NCBI GenBank assembly: GCA_902587755.1 | Contig: CACIMN010000006.1 | Coordinates: 1-40,723 of the forward strand | Reading direction: 5' to 3' | DNA length: 40,723 bases | DNA from: an uncultured Pelagibacteraceae bacterium | GTDB lineage: Bacteria; Pseudomonadota; Alphaproteobacteria; Pelagibacterales; Pelagibacteraceae | Shown: one piece after another, positions 24,608 through 33,574 of the stretch | Layout: every line of letters begins with the position of its first letter | Numbering within the stretch: position 1 is the stretch's first letter | Translations under genes and position numbers: made by a program | Notes under the pieces: model-generated | Databases searched by the model: none | Seen by the model: only the letters and a program-made list of their open reading frames with translations | What the model was told of the DNA's origin: nothing

Positions 24608-25786
24608 ATGGGTAATTCCTTAAAGACTTTTCTGAAACATACAGCTAAAGATTTTCATAATCAGTCAGTAAATCCTCCAGTGGTAAGAGCCTCTACTATT
24701 ATTTTTAAATCTTTGCAGGATATTAAAAAGACACAAAATAAATATTTAAAAGACCCAGTGAGCGGAAATTTTGATTATGGTCGACAGGGAACATCTACAA
24801 CATATGCATTACAACAAATTTTAAGAAAAATGGAAGAATGCTATAAAGTTTACCTTACTCCTACTGGTTTTGGTGCAATATTCCTTGGGGTTTTAAGTGT
24901 TGTTAATCCAGATGATGAAATACTTATAACTGACTCTGTTTATTCTCCTTCACGACTTTTAACAGAAACATACCTTAAAAAATTTAATATAAGAGCAAAA
25001 TTTTATAATCCAAATGATTTAAATGACCTCAAAAAAAAAATTACAAAAAAAACAAAACTCATTTTTGTGGAAAATCCTGGAAGCAATACTTTTGAATTCC
25101 AAGATTTATCTAGAATAGTTTCTATAGCAAAAAAAAATAAAATTTATACTGCAATAGATAACACTTGGGGGACACCTTATTTTTTAAAACCAATAAAATT
25201 AGGTTTTGATATGTCAATTGTTTCTGCAACAAAATATTATTCTGGGCATTCAGATGTAATGGGAGGTAGTTTAGCAATAAATAAAAGAGTTTTTAAATTG
25301 GTTGAACAAACGAGCAAGGTATCTGGGTTGAGATTAGGTCCAGATGATGCATATTTAATTCTTAGAGGAATTAGAACTTTGGATGTAAGATTAGACAAAC
25401 ATCAAGAAAATGCCCTAAAAGTTTCAAAGTTTTTATCAAAACAAAAAAAAATTATTAAAGTTTTCTACCCATATAAAAAAGGAAGTCAAAATTATAAATT
25501 GTGGAAAAAATATTACTCTGGAGCTTCGGGTCTATTAGGATTTAAAATTAAATCAAAAAATAAAAATTCTGTATTAAAATTTGTTAATTCACTAAAACTT
25601 TTTGGTTATGGTTTTAGTTGGGGTGGTTTTGAAAGCCTAGCACTTTATCAAACTCATCAAGCTCTGGGTAAGAGACAATTTACACATTTAAATAAAGATG
25701 AACATATAATAAGGATGCATATAGGACTTGAAGATCCTAAAGACATAATAAATGATATAAAACAAGCATTAAAATTTATAAAATGA
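24608..25786 (+). CDS. metC: Cystathionine beta-lyase (PLP, Cys/Met metabolism family)
   Basis: A 392-residue PLP enzyme of the transsulfuration family. It has NPPVVRASTIIFKSL near residue 18, FDYGRQGTSTTYALQQIL near 56, the AIDNTWGTPYFLKP block near 183, and the PLP Lys in SIVSATKYYSGHSDVMGG near 208. The early residues and FGYGFSWGGFESL near the C-terminus fit MetC rather than gamma-synthases. It cleaves cystathionine to homocysteine, pyruvate and ammonia. The following MFS gene overlaps by 4 bases (ATGA). No SAM riboswitch is visible upstream. Confidence 0.9.
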   Translation: MGNSLKTFLKHTAKDFHNQSVNPPVVRASTIIFKSLQDIKKTQNKYLKDPVSGNFDYGRQGTSTTYALQQILRKMEECYKVYLTPTGFGAIFLGVLSVVNPDDEILITDSVYSPSRLLTETYLKKFNIRAKFYNPNDLNDLKKKITKKTKLIFVENPGSNTFEFQDLSRIVSIAKKNKIYTAIDNTWGTPYFLKPIKLGFDMSIVSATKYYSGHSDVMGGSLAINKRVFKLVEQTSKVSGLRLGPDDAYLILRGIRTLDVRLDKHQENALKVSKFLSKQKKIIKVFYPYKKGSQNYKLWKKYYSGASGLLGFKIKSKNKNSVLKFVNSLKLFGYGFSWGGFESLALYQTHQALGKRQFTHLNKDEHIIRMHIGLEDPKDIINDIKQALKFIK

Positions 25787-27003
25787 GTTCAGAAAGTTTT
25801 ACTATTAGCAAAAAAGCACTAATCACTTTAATTGCAGCTTCTATAGTTGTAATAATTTCATTAGGAATAAGACAGACGTTTGGATTATTTTATTTTGATT
25901 TTAATACAGATTTAGATATTTCCATTTCTCATTTTGGTTTTGTTATGGGATTGCAGTTATTACTTTGGGGAGTATTCAGTCCTTTGTTTGGTGTAATTAC
26001 TGATAAATATGGAGGAGCAGTTGCAATATTTATTGGCTTTGCTTTTTATTTAATTGGAGTTTTGCTTTTTTATTCTGGCTATAATACGGGAGGTTATTTT
26101 ACTTTAACTATAGGAGTGATGATTGGAATTGGCTTAGGCTCCACTGCAATAGGTATCCCAGTATCAGTAGTAGCTAAACATTTTCCGGCATCTAATAGAA
26201 CTATTGCAACAGGAATTGTTACATGTGCAGGTTCATTTGGATATTTTGTATCACCTTTACTTGTAAGATATTCCTTAGTTGAAACAGGCTGGGAGAATAC
26301 TCTTTTATATTTTTCTCTTCTTTTAGGGTTAGGATTGTTGGTGTCTTTGTTTGTTAGTACTCCAAAAATACCTGCAGGAGTTAATCAAGATAATAATCAA
26401 ACAGCAAGTGAGGCTCTAAGAGAGGCATTTGCCAACAAAAGTTTTATTTATCTAACTTTAGGTTTTTTTGTTTGTGGTTGGCATATTGCTTTAGTAGCGA
26501 CACACATTCCTACTTATATGGCAGATAAAGGTTTGCCTGAATGGACACCTGCAATGGTTTTAGCTTTGATTGGAGTATTTAATATGGCTGGTACAATTAC
26601 CAGTGGTTATTTAGCAACAAGGTACAGTAAGAAAAAAATTTTAAGTGCCATTTATTTATTAAGAGGAGTTTCTATAATTTATTTTATTTTCTTACCACCA
26701 AGTATATTTAACTCTATAGTTTTTGGAGTTACTTTTGGTTTTTTGTGGCTATCCACAGTTCCTCCAACAAATGGAATTGTTGCACACATATTTGGTACAA
26801 AATATGTTGGACTTTTATATGGAATAGTTTTTGTAAGCCATCAAATTGGTTCTTTCCTAGGAGCATATCTAGGTGGTGTATTTTATGAATTAAATGGAAA
26901 TTTTGACTATGCATGGTACGGATCTATCGCATTATCATTATTTGCAGGTCTGATACATTTACCTATAATAGAGAAAGCAATTGAAAGAACTCAGCCAGCA
27001 TAA
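25783..27003 (+). CDS. Major facilitator superfamily transporter
   Basis: A 406-residue protein with 12 predicted membrane segments. The MFS loop 2-3 motif appears as GVITDKYGGAVAIFIGF near residue 72 and its half-repeat as GYLATRYSKKKIL near 275. It resembles the oxalate/formate antiporter or monocarboxylate-porter type (SLGIRQTFGLFYFDFNTDLDIS). The substrate is unknown. It starts inside the end of metC (4-base overlap) and its end overlaps the pabB start by 23 bases, so it sits in a continuous operon-like run. Confidence 0.9.
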   Translation: MSSESFTISKKALITLIAASIVVIISLGIRQTFGLFYFDFNTDLDISISHFGFVMGLQLLLWGVFSPLFGVITDKYGGAVAIFIGFAFYLIGVLLFYSGYNTGGYFTLTIGVMIGIGLGSTAIGIPVSVVAKHFPASNRTIATGIVTCAGSFGYFVSPLLVRYSLVETGWENTLLYFSLLLGLGLLVSLFVSTPKIPAGVNQDNNQTASEALREAFANKSFIYLTLGFFVCGWHIALVATHIPTYMADKGLPEWTPAMVLALIGVFNMAGTITSGYLATRYSKKKILSAIYLLRGVSIIYFIFLPPSIFNSIVFGVTFGFLWLSTVPPTNGIVAHIFGTKYVGLLYGIVFVSHQIGSFLGAYLGGVFYELNGNFDYAWYGSIALSLFAGLIHLPIIEKAIERTQPA

Positions 27004-28195
27004 GTTTAAATTTAACCCATATTTAGAGGATCTGTATCAATCAGATAAAGCTTTAATAATTTATAAAGTGGATGATGGTTATAATATTTATACAGATTTT
27101 TCCAAAAAAATTATTCTAACAAAAAAAAATATTCATAAATTTCTTAATTCGTTAGAGAAAAAAAAATATAAAAAAGAAACAGATTTATATCTTGGTTTTT
27201 TTGGTTATGAAATTTTATGCAATTTAATTGGTATTAATTTAAAAAATAAAAAAAGGATAAATTTTTATAAAGGAATATTTTATAAACCTGAGACCATAAT
27301 TAAAATTAGGAAAGATATTAAAGTTATATCTAATATAAAAAAACATAAGTTCAATTATCAATTTAACAAAACTCAAATATTAAGTCCTTTTAAGATTAAT
27401 ATTTCTTATGTTAAATATAAAAAAATATTTGAATTATTCTCAAAAAAAATAAGAGAAGGTGAGACCTATCAAATTAAAATTTGCACAAAATATAAAAACA
27501 AATCATTAATTAATCCTATTAATTTTTTTTGGAAATTAATGCGTGTTAATGCGTCTCCAGAGTCATTTATGATAAAAGATAAGGATTACTCTATAGTTAG
27601 TTGCTCTCCCGAAACATTAATTGATAGGAAAAAAAACAAAATAATTACCAAACCCATAGCTGGAACTTTTAAGAAAAAATTATTATCTACTAAAAATACA
27701 GCTCTTAAATATTTTAAAAATAACGAAAAAGAAACCAAAGAACACAACATGATAGTTGATATGGAAAGAAGTGATTTATCTAAAATTTGTAAACCAGGAA
27801 GTGTTAAAATACTCAAAAAAAAATATGTGGAGGAATATAAACATCTTTTTCATTATGTGACTTCAATTGGAGGGGTAATAAATAAAAATACAAAATTGAT
27901 TGATATTATTAAAGCAATGATGCCGGGAGGATCTGTAATTGGTTGTCCTAAGATAAGAACATTAGAACTTTTAAATAATCAAGAAAAAGAAAGTAGAAAT
28001 ATTTTTACTGGAAGTTTTGGATTTATTAAATTTAATCAAGATATGAAGTTTAATATTATAATTAGATCTATATTAAATTATAAAAATCAATCAGAGATCT
28101 CCGCAGCTTCTGGAGTAGTATTAGATAGTTCACCTAAAAAAGAATTTAATGAAAATTATATTAAAGCAAAATCTTTATTGGAGTTATTTAAATGA
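26981..28195 (+). CDS. pabB: Chorismate-binding enzyme, probable aminodeoxychorismate synthase component I
   Basis: A 404-residue protein with the chorismate-utilising domain. EGETYQIKICTKY is near 162, CSPETLI near 208, KPIAGTFKKK near 224, EHNMIVDMERSDLSKICKPGSVKI near 253, MPGGSVIGCPKIRTLEL near 313 and AASGVVLDSSP near 375. Followed by pabA- and pabC-like genes, it most likely makes 4-amino-4-deoxychorismate for folate. E. coli PabB has PIKGT with a reactive Lys at the position where this protein has Ala (PIAGT), a state shared with anthranilate synthase TrpE. The only reasonable start is a TTG at 26981, overlapping the MFS gene by 23 bases. Confidence 0.85.
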   Translation: MKELSQHKFKFNPYLEDLYQSDKALIIYKVDDGYNIYTDFSKKIILTKKNIHKFLNSLEKKKYKKETDLYLGFFGYEILCNLIGINLKNKKRINFYKGIFYKPETIIKIRKDIKVISNIKKHKFNYQFNKTQILSPFKINISYVKYKKIFELFSKKIREGETYQIKICTKYKNKSLINPINFFWKLMRVNASPESFMIKDKDYSIVSCSPETLIDRKKNKIITKPIAGTFKKKLLSTKNTALKYFKNNEKETKEHNMIVDMERSDLSKICKPGSVKILKKKYVEEYKHLFHYVTSIGGVINKNTKLIDIIKAMMPGGSVIGCPKIRTLELLNNQEKESRNIFTGSFGFIKFNQDMKFNIIIRSILNYKNQSEISAASGVVLDSSPKKEFNENYIKAKSLLELFK

Positions 28196-28749
28196 TTTAC
28201 ATTATAGATCATCAAGATTCTTTTACTTGGAATGTTGTCCATCAATTTTCAAAATTTGATAAAGTTTTTTGCTCAAATTATTACGAAGTAAATAATAAAT
28301 TACTTGATAAAAGTGATGTGATCGTTTTATCACCAGGACCTGGATCACCAAAGGATTATCCTACTACTTCAAAAATTTACAAAAAATACAAAGGAAAGAA
28401 AAAAATTATTGGTATTTGTCTTGGTTATCAAATGATTTTGCATAACGAAGGAGGTAAAATAATACAACAAAAAAAAATTTATCATGGCTTTCAATCCAAA
28501 ATAAAAACAAATAATCAAAGTAAAATCTTTAAAAACAACCAACAGTTTAAAGTTGGAAGATATCATTCTTTAAAATTAATGGAGCCATTTAAATCAAATT
28601 TAATTAAAATAACTATGAGATGCAGCAAAACAAAAATACCAATGGGACTTGAGGACAATCAAAATAAAATATATGGATTTCAATTTCATCCAGAATCTTT
28701 TTTAACTGAAAATGGCAACACTATTATTAAAAAAATCTTATCAGCTTAG
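28192..28749 (+). CDS. pabA: Glutamine amidotransferase, aminodeoxychorismate synthase component II
   Basis: A 185-residue class I glutamine amidotransferase. IIDHQDSFTWNVVHQF is at the N-terminus, VLSPGPGSP near 46, the nucleophilic Cys in GICLGYQMI near 75, and the catalytic His-Glu in FQFHPESFLT near 164. It supplies ammonia to the chorismate-binding partner. The ATGA overlap with pabB (4 bases) and the 38-base overlap with pabC fix its place in the PABA operon. PabA and TrpG subunits are closely similar and can be shared, so context decides the name. Confidence 0.9.
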   Translation: MIYIIDHQDSFTWNVVHQFSKFDKVFCSNYYEVNNKLLDKSDVIVLSPGPGSPKDYPTTSKIYKKYKGKKKIIGICLGYQMILHNEGGKIIQQKKIYHGFQSKIKTNNQSKIFKNNQQFKVGRYHSLKLMEPFKSNLIKITMRCSKTKIPMGLEDNQNKIYGFQFHPESFLTENGNTIIKKILSA

Positions 28750-29455
28750 TAATCTTAAAGAAGTTATTTTTAAAGACCTCTGGGGATCTAGAGGTGTATT
28801 CACTACAATGCGTATGATTGGAAAACCTCCCAAGTTAATACTTTTTAAACCGCACATAGAAAACTTATTAAAATCCACAAAGAAATATGGAATAATAAAA
28901 AAAAATTTAAAAAATATTATTATATATTTAATTAACAAAAACACTTTATATAAAGGTCCTGATAATTTATTTCGTATAGCGTTAAATAAAAAATTAATAT
29001 CGGTCTCAATTAGAAAAAGACCAAAACCAAAGACTAATTTTAATTTGTTATTATTAAGATATAAACGAGTAGAGCCAAATTACAAAAATTTATATTATAA
29101 AAAAATATTAGCAAAATTAAGCAAAGTTGACTCTACTAAATTTGATGTTGCTTTAGTCGCAAATGACAAGATTCTAGAAACTGGTACCTCAAATTTAGTT
29201 TTTGTAAAAAATGGAAAGATCTTTTCACCTAAAAAAAATTGTTATTATGGAAATACACTTAAATTTATTTGTAAAAAAATAAAAATTAATTTTAAAGATA
29301 TTTCAATTAAATCAATTCATGATTACGAAGAAATAATTCTAATTGGATCTGGCAAAGGAGTAACGTCAGTTTCAAATATAAACGATCTTAGGTGGAAGAG
29401 GAGAAGCACTAAGTGCTACACGAAGTTAAATAAAATATATAACTTTCTTGTTTAA
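28712..29455 (+). CDS. pabC: Aminodeoxychorismate lyase-like, class IV PLP aminotransferase fold
   Basis: A 247-residue fold-type IV PLP protein. The probable PLP Lys lies in NYKNLYYKKILAKL near residue 125. The cofactor-binding ILETGTSNLVFVKNGKIFSP follows near 152, then the GNTLKFICKK segment that replaces the GITR element. PabC converts 4-amino-4-deoxychorismate to PABA and pyruvate, which fits the preceding genes. I keep the ATG at 28712 because it keeps the domain complete, although it overlaps pabA by 38 bases. Sequence divergence from E. coli PabC is large, so related D-amino-acid or branched-chain aminotransferases cannot be excluded. Confidence 0.82.
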   Translation: MATLLLKKSYQLSNLKEVIFKDLWGSRGVFTTMRMIGKPPKLILFKPHIENLLKSTKKYGIIKKNLKNIIIYLINKNTLYKGPDNLFRIALNKKLISVSIRKRPKPKTNFNLLLLRYKRVEPNYKNLYYKKILAKLSKVDSTKFDVALVANDKILETGTSNLVFVKNGKIFSPKKNCYYGNTLKFICKKIKINFKDISIKSIHDYEEIILIGSGKGVTSVSNINDLRWKRRSTKCYTKLNKIYNFLV

Positions 29456-29457
29456 AT

Positions 29458-29856
29458 ATGAAAGATCCAAACAACCCTTGTATTTTTTGTAAAATCAGAA
29501 AAGAAGAGCTTCAATTTGAAAACCAATTAGCCTATTCATCTACAGATAGTTATCCTGTCTCAGAATTTCATAGTCTAATCGTTCCTAAAAGACATGTAGA
29601 GACATACTTTGATCTTACTGAAGCAGAAATTCAGGCATGTAATGATTTAATTTTAAAAACTAAAGAAAAAATTTTAAAACTAGATTCCAGTGTTAAAGGT
29701 TTCAATATAGGTACAAATGCAGGAAAAGTTGCAGGCCAATCAATTATGCATTGTCACATTCATTTAATAGCTAGAAGAGAGGGTGATGTAGAAAACCCTC
29801 AAGGAGGTGTTAGGTCAGTAATACCAAGCAAACAACACTACAAACGCAAACTTTAA
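29458..29856 (+). CDS. HIT family (histidine triad) hydrolase
   Basis: A 132-residue protein with CIFCKIRKEELQFENQLAYSSTDSYPVSEFHSLIVPKRHVETYFDL and the histidine-triad active site MHCHIHLIARREGD near residue 99 (His-x-His-x-His). Two Cys in CIFC may bind zinc, as in HinT/FHIT relatives. It probably hydrolyses AMP-lysine-type adenylates or dinucleoside polyphosphates. It begins 2 bases after pabC and ends the operon-like run from metC. A 102-base gap then leads to the apr genes. Confidence 0.9.
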   Translation: MKDPNNPCIFCKIRKEELQFENQLAYSSTDSYPVSEFHSLIVPKRHVETYFDLTEAEIQACNDLILKTKEKILKLDSSVKGFNIGTNAGKVAGQSIMHCHIHLIARREGDVENPQGGVRSVIPSKQHYKRKL

Positions 29857-29958
29857 GTTGTTATTAAAGACAAATTGACCAATACTTTTGGTTGAAGTCT
29901 CTAAATAACTAGATTAGAAAACTTTAAATTATTTCAAAATTATTTTAAGGGTATAAAA

Positions 29959-30759
29959 ATGTTCACAATCAATCCTTTTTCAGTTTTAGCAGAAACAATT
30001 CCATCTATAGTCATGCAAGGCTTTGTGGTGTTAATGGTTTTATTGATTGTAACAGGAACTCTATTAGACATAATTCACAAAAAAAATGTTAAGTATTTTT
30101 TTGAAAATGCAAAAAAAGCAAAAAAAAATGCAACTAAAGAATTATCAACAAGTGAAAGGATCGCAGTTGTTTCTAAAACAATTGCATACGACATTGGAAC
30201 CACATCAGAACTAGGTGCAGGAAAAAGAAGAATAGCACATGTTCTTGGTATGTATGGAACTATTCTATTTTGGGTTGGATCTGTAGTTATGATATTTGCT
30301 TATTCATCAACAAATATAGAAACTCCAACTATATGGCCTATGATCTGGCATATTGGAGCTTTAATGACTGTCTTGGGTGGATCATGGTTTTGGTTCTTTC
30401 TAAGAGTTGATGTTTATTCAGAGGCTCAACCTTGGTATAGAATTATTAAAGCTGATTTATTTGTATTGGCACTAATTGCAACTTCTTTAACAGGATTTAT
30501 CTGGTCATATCTTCAAAGTTTAAATCTAGAGGGTAGATGGGATGCTAATTTGTTTTTAATATTATTTGTTATTTCAAACTTTGTTTTATTTGGAGGAGTA
30601 TATTGGTCAAAGTTTGCTCACATGTTTTATAAGCCTGGAGCAGCAATACAAAAGAATTTAGCAGAAGCAGATGGCTCAAGAGACAATTTGCCTCCTCCTG
30701 CAGATGCGCCTGAACAGTTTGGTTTAGGAATTAAAAGAGAGAAACCTAAACACTATTAA
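29959..30759 (+). CDS. aprM: AprM-type membrane anchor of adenylylsulfate reductase
   Basis: A 266-residue membrane protein with about five hydrophobic segments. His residues lie at the ends of several (RIAHVLGMYG, MIWHIGALM, KFAHMFY), where b-type heme ligands would be expected for a quinone-linked membrane subunit. It directly precedes aprB and aprA, as AprM does in some sulfur-oxidising bacteria. It is thought to pass electrons from AprBA to the quinone pool. Recognition rests partly on context. An AAGGG Shine-Dalgarno element lies 8 bases before the ATG. It is separated from aprB by 44 bases that contain AGAGGAG. Confidence 0.82.
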   Translation: MFTINPFSVLAETIPSIVMQGFVVLMVLLIVTGTLLDIIHKKNVKYFFENAKKAKKNATKELSTSERIAVVSKTIAYDIGTTSELGAGKRRIAHVLGMYGTILFWVGSVVMIFAYSSTNIETPTIWPMIWHIGALMTVLGGSWFWFFLRVDVYSEAQPWYRIIKADLFVLALIATSLTGFIWSYLQSLNLEGRWDANLFLILFVISNFVLFGGVYWSKFAHMFYKPGAAIQKNLAEADGSRDNLPPPADAPEQFGLGIKREKPKHY

Positions 30760-30803
30760 TTAGAATAAATTATGATAAAAACTATAGAGGAGAAAAAATA
30801 ATT

Positions 30804-31274
30804 ATGTCAACTTTTGTTTATATGACTAGATGTGATGGATGTGGTCATTGTGTAGATATTTGTCCATCAGATATAATGCATATTGATGAGAATATAAGAC
30901 GAGCGAAAAACATTGAACCAAATTTTTGTTGGGAATGTTATTCATGCGTTAAAGCATGTCCTAATCATGCAATTGATGTTAGAGGATACGCCGATTTTGC
31001 TCCAATGGGTCATAGCGTTAGAGTAAGAAGAGAAGAAGAAAAAGGAACTATTTCTTGGAAAATTAAGTTTAGAAATGGAACTGAAAAAAATTTTGTATCT
31101 CCTATTACTACTAAACCTTGGGGAAAATTTATTCCAAAACTCGCAGATGGTGAAAAAATTAAACAAGGGGAGTTAAATTCTCAAAGACTATATACTGAAC
31201 CAGAAGGTTTGAATATTGACGGAGAACTTCCATCTGTACCTAAAGATTCTTTTAAAAAAGGAGTTTATTACTAG
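30804..31274 (+). CDS. aprB: Adenylylsulfate reductase, beta (iron-sulfur) subunit
   Basis: A 156-residue protein with two [4Fe-4S] binding sets. Cys10, 13, 16 and 20 (CDGCGHCVDIC) and Cys42, 45, 48 and 52 (CWECYSCVKAC) match the APS reductase beta pattern. The C-terminal tail (KFRNGTEKNFVSPITTKPWGKFIP) wraps around the alpha subunit in known structures. It transfers electrons between the FAD of AprA and the membrane anchor. Its stop shares a base with the GTG start of aprA. This reversed-direction (sulfite-oxidising) lineage has been reported in SAR11. Confidence 0.95.
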   Translation: MSTFVYMTRCDGCGHCVDICPSDIMHIDENIRRAKNIEPNFCWECYSCVKACPNHAIDVRGYADFAPMGHSVRVRREEEKGTISWKIKFRNGTEKNFVSPITTKPWGKFIPKLADGEKIKQGELNSQRLYTEPEGLNIDGELPSVPKDSFKKGVYY

Positions 31275-33133
31275 TGGCTAAACACAAAACACACTACGAA
31301 GATTGTGATATACTAGTTGTTGGCGGAGGTATGGCTGGAACTGGTGCTACCTTTGAGGCAAGACACTGGGGTAGAGATATGAAAATTATATGTGTTGAAA
31401 AAGCAAATATCGACCGAAGTGGAGCAGTTGCCCAAGGACTTTACGCAATTAACTGCTACATGGGAATGCAATGGGGTGAAAACCAACCAGAAGATCACGT
31501 GAGATATGCAAGAAATGATTTGATGGGAATGGTAAGAGAAGATTTAGGTTATGATATGGCTCGCCACGTAGATTCTACAGTTCATATGTTTGATGAATGG
31601 GGTCTTCCAATGATGAAGAACGAAGAAACTGGAAGATACTTAAGAGAGGGTAAATGGCAAATAATGATCCATGGTGAAAGTTACAAACCAATTGTTGCTG
31701 AGGCAGCAAAAAAATCTGCAGATAAAATTTATAACAGAATAATGATAACTCACCTTTTGATGGATGAGTCTAAAGAAAATAGAATTGGTGGAGCAGTTGG
31801 ATTTAATATGAGAACTGGTGATTTTCATGTATTTAGAGCAAAGGCAGTAATTGTTGCTGCTGGTGGAGCCTCACACATTTTTAAACCAAGAGCAGTTGGA
31901 GAAGGAATGGGCAGAACTTGGTATGCCCCATGGAGTAATGGATCTGCATATGCATTACCTATTGCAGCAGGTGCGAAGATGACTCAAATGGAAAATAGAA
32001 TTGTATTATGTAGATTTAAAGATGGGTATGGGCCAGTTGGAGCATATTTCCTTCATTTAAAAACATATACACAAAATGCTAATGGTGAAAACTACGAGAA
32101 AAAATGGTATGACCAAACTAAGGAGTTAGTTGGTGAGTACATTGATCATCATCCAACACCAACTTGTTTGAGAAATCACGCATTTATTCAAGAAGTGGCT
32201 GCAGGTGGTGGACCAATCCACATGGTAACTACTGAGGCTTTTCAAGACCCACATTTAGAAACAGTGGGTTGGGAAAATTTTTTAGGAATGACCGTTGGTC
32301 AAGCTGTTGTTTGGGCATCTCAAAACATTGATCCAAAATATACAAATCCTGAATTAACTACATCTGAACCTTATGTAATGGGTTCTCACGCAACTTGTTC
32401 TGGTGCATGGGTAAGTGGCCCTGAGGATTTATCACCACCAGAATATTTCTGGGGTTATAACAGAATGCTTACTATTGATGGTTTATTTGGTGCAGGAGAT
32501 ACAGTAGGTGGAAGTGCCCATAAGTTTTCATCTGGATCTTTTACAGAGGGTAGATTAGCTGCAAAAGCTGCTGTAAAATATATTGAAGACAAAAAAGCAG
32601 AAGGGGTTAAAGTTTCAGATAAACAGTGTGAAGACTTTAAAACTGCAGTTTATAAACCACTAGAAAACTATACAGTTGCAAGAAATGAAATTACTGGTGG
32701 AACAGTTTCTCCTAGCTATATATCCCCAATTCAAGGTCTTCAAAGATTACAAAAAATCATGGATGAATATGTGGGTGGAATTACCTCAAATTATATGACT
32801 AACGGCAATATGCTTAAAAGAGCGCTTGAGTTGTTAGATTGGCTTCAAGAGGACTTGGAGCATGTTGGGGCAGAGGATTATCACCAGCTTATGAGAGCTT
32901 GGGAATTAAAACACAGAGCTTTAACTTCCCAGTGCGTAACAGAACATACTTTATTTAGAGAAGAGACTAGATGGCCGGGATATTATTATAGAGGTGATCA
33001 TATGAAGCTAGATGATGAAAATTGGCATTGTCTTACAGTTTCAAGAAGAGATCCTAAGACTGGTAAGTTTAGTATGGAGAAGGTTCCTGTCTACCATATA
33101 GTCGATGAGAACGAGAAGAAAAAAGCTTCTTAG
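31274..33133 (+). CDS. aprA: Adenylylsulfate reductase, alpha (FAD) subunit
   Basis: A 619-residue flavoprotein. The dinucleotide motif is DILVVGGGMAGTGATFEARHWG (about 12-33) and GAVAQGLYAINCYMG follows near 50. Active-site blocks include RFKDGYGPVGAYFLHLKTYTQ near 250 and EPYVMGSHATCSGAWVSGPEDL near 366. It interconverts APS and sulfite plus AMP. Without dissimilatory sulfite reductase genes here, and with sulfite-releasing enzymes nearby, oxidation of sulfite to APS is the likely direction. The start is a GTG overlapping the aprB stop by one base. ATP sulfurylase, needed to turn APS into ATP and sulfate, is not in the window. Confidence 0.96.
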   Translation: MAKHKTHYEDCDILVVGGGMAGTGATFEARHWGRDMKIICVEKANIDRSGAVAQGLYAINCYMGMQWGENQPEDHVRYARNDLMGMVREDLGYDMARHVDSTVHMFDEWGLPMMKNEETGRYLREGKWQIMIHGESYKPIVAEAAKKSADKIYNRIMITHLLMDESKENRIGGAVGFNMRTGDFHVFRAKAVIVAAGGASHIFKPRAVGEGMGRTWYAPWSNGSAYALPIAAGAKMTQMENRIVLCRFKDGYGPVGAYFLHLKTYTQNANGENYEKKWYDQTKELVGEYIDHHPTPTCLRNHAFIQEVAAGGGPIHMVTTEAFQDPHLETVGWENFLGMTVGQAVVWASQNIDPKYTNPELTTSEPYVMGSHATCSGAWVSGPEDLSPPEYFWGYNRMLTIDGLFGAGDTVGGSAHKFSSGSFTEGRLAAKAAVKYIEDKKAEGVKVSDKQCEDFKTAVYKPLENYTVARNEITGGTVSPSYISPIQGLQRLQKIMDEYVGGITSNYMTNGNMLKRALELLDWLQEDLEHVGAEDYHQLMRAWELKHRALTSQCVTEHTLFREETRWPGYYYRGDHMKLDDENWHCLTVSRRDPKTGKFSMEKVPVYHIVDENEKKKAS

Positions 33134-33154
33134 TAGATTATTAAACTGTATCAA

Positions 33155-33505
33155 ATGGATATTTTATCTAAAACAGATGATGAAATTTATGAATTAGCCA
33201 AACCTATTTGGGATAATTTAATCAAATCATCTAATCTCAAAGATTATGGAGGATTTACCAGAGATTTCTCTACTCAAATGCTTTTTGGCGCAAACGAGGT
33301 AGAGCTTGGTAAGCAGTGGGCAAATAATAAGATAATTACCAATCTAAAAGAGACCTTTGAGCCTTTTGGAACCCTTAGAAGAGGAGATCATATAACTGTT
33401 CTGATTAAACAGAGGAATAAAGAGATCCCAGGCGATTTCTTGGGGAGGCTAGTATTAGGAGTCGAGGACGAGACGATTAAAGTTTTTGGGGCAACGATCT
33501 ACTAA
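33155..33505 (+). CDS. Uncharacterised protein in the apr operon (116 residues)
   Basis: A 116-residue acidic-to-neutral soluble protein 21 bases after aprA, so very probably co-transcribed. The first half is helical (TDDEIYELAKPIWDNLIKSSNLKDYGGFTRDFSTQML). The second half looks like beta strands around FGTLRRGDHITVLIKQRNKEIPGDFLGRLVLGVEDETIKVFG. There is no Cys, no metal-binding motif and no membrane segment. I do not recognise the family. Placement suggests a role linked to AprBA (assembly, regulation or sulfite/APS handling), but this is inference from position only. Confidence 0.8.
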   Translation: MDILSKTDDEIYELAKPIWDNLIKSSNLKDYGGFTRDFSTQMLFGANEVELGKQWANNKIITNLKETFEPFGTLRRGDHITVLIKQRNKEIPGDFLGRLVLGVEDETIKVFGATIY

Positions 33506-33574
33506 GTAAAAAAAAATTCCTTAATTTAAAATTATTGTTTGACAAATTTCGTTGTGGGTGTATTGACGGATTTA

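Noticed and set aside
29851..29892. CTTTAA/TTAAAG and ACCAA/TTGGT small stems between the HIT gene and aprM
   Set aside because: Short AT-rich stems without a T-tract; not convincing as terminator or riboswitch.
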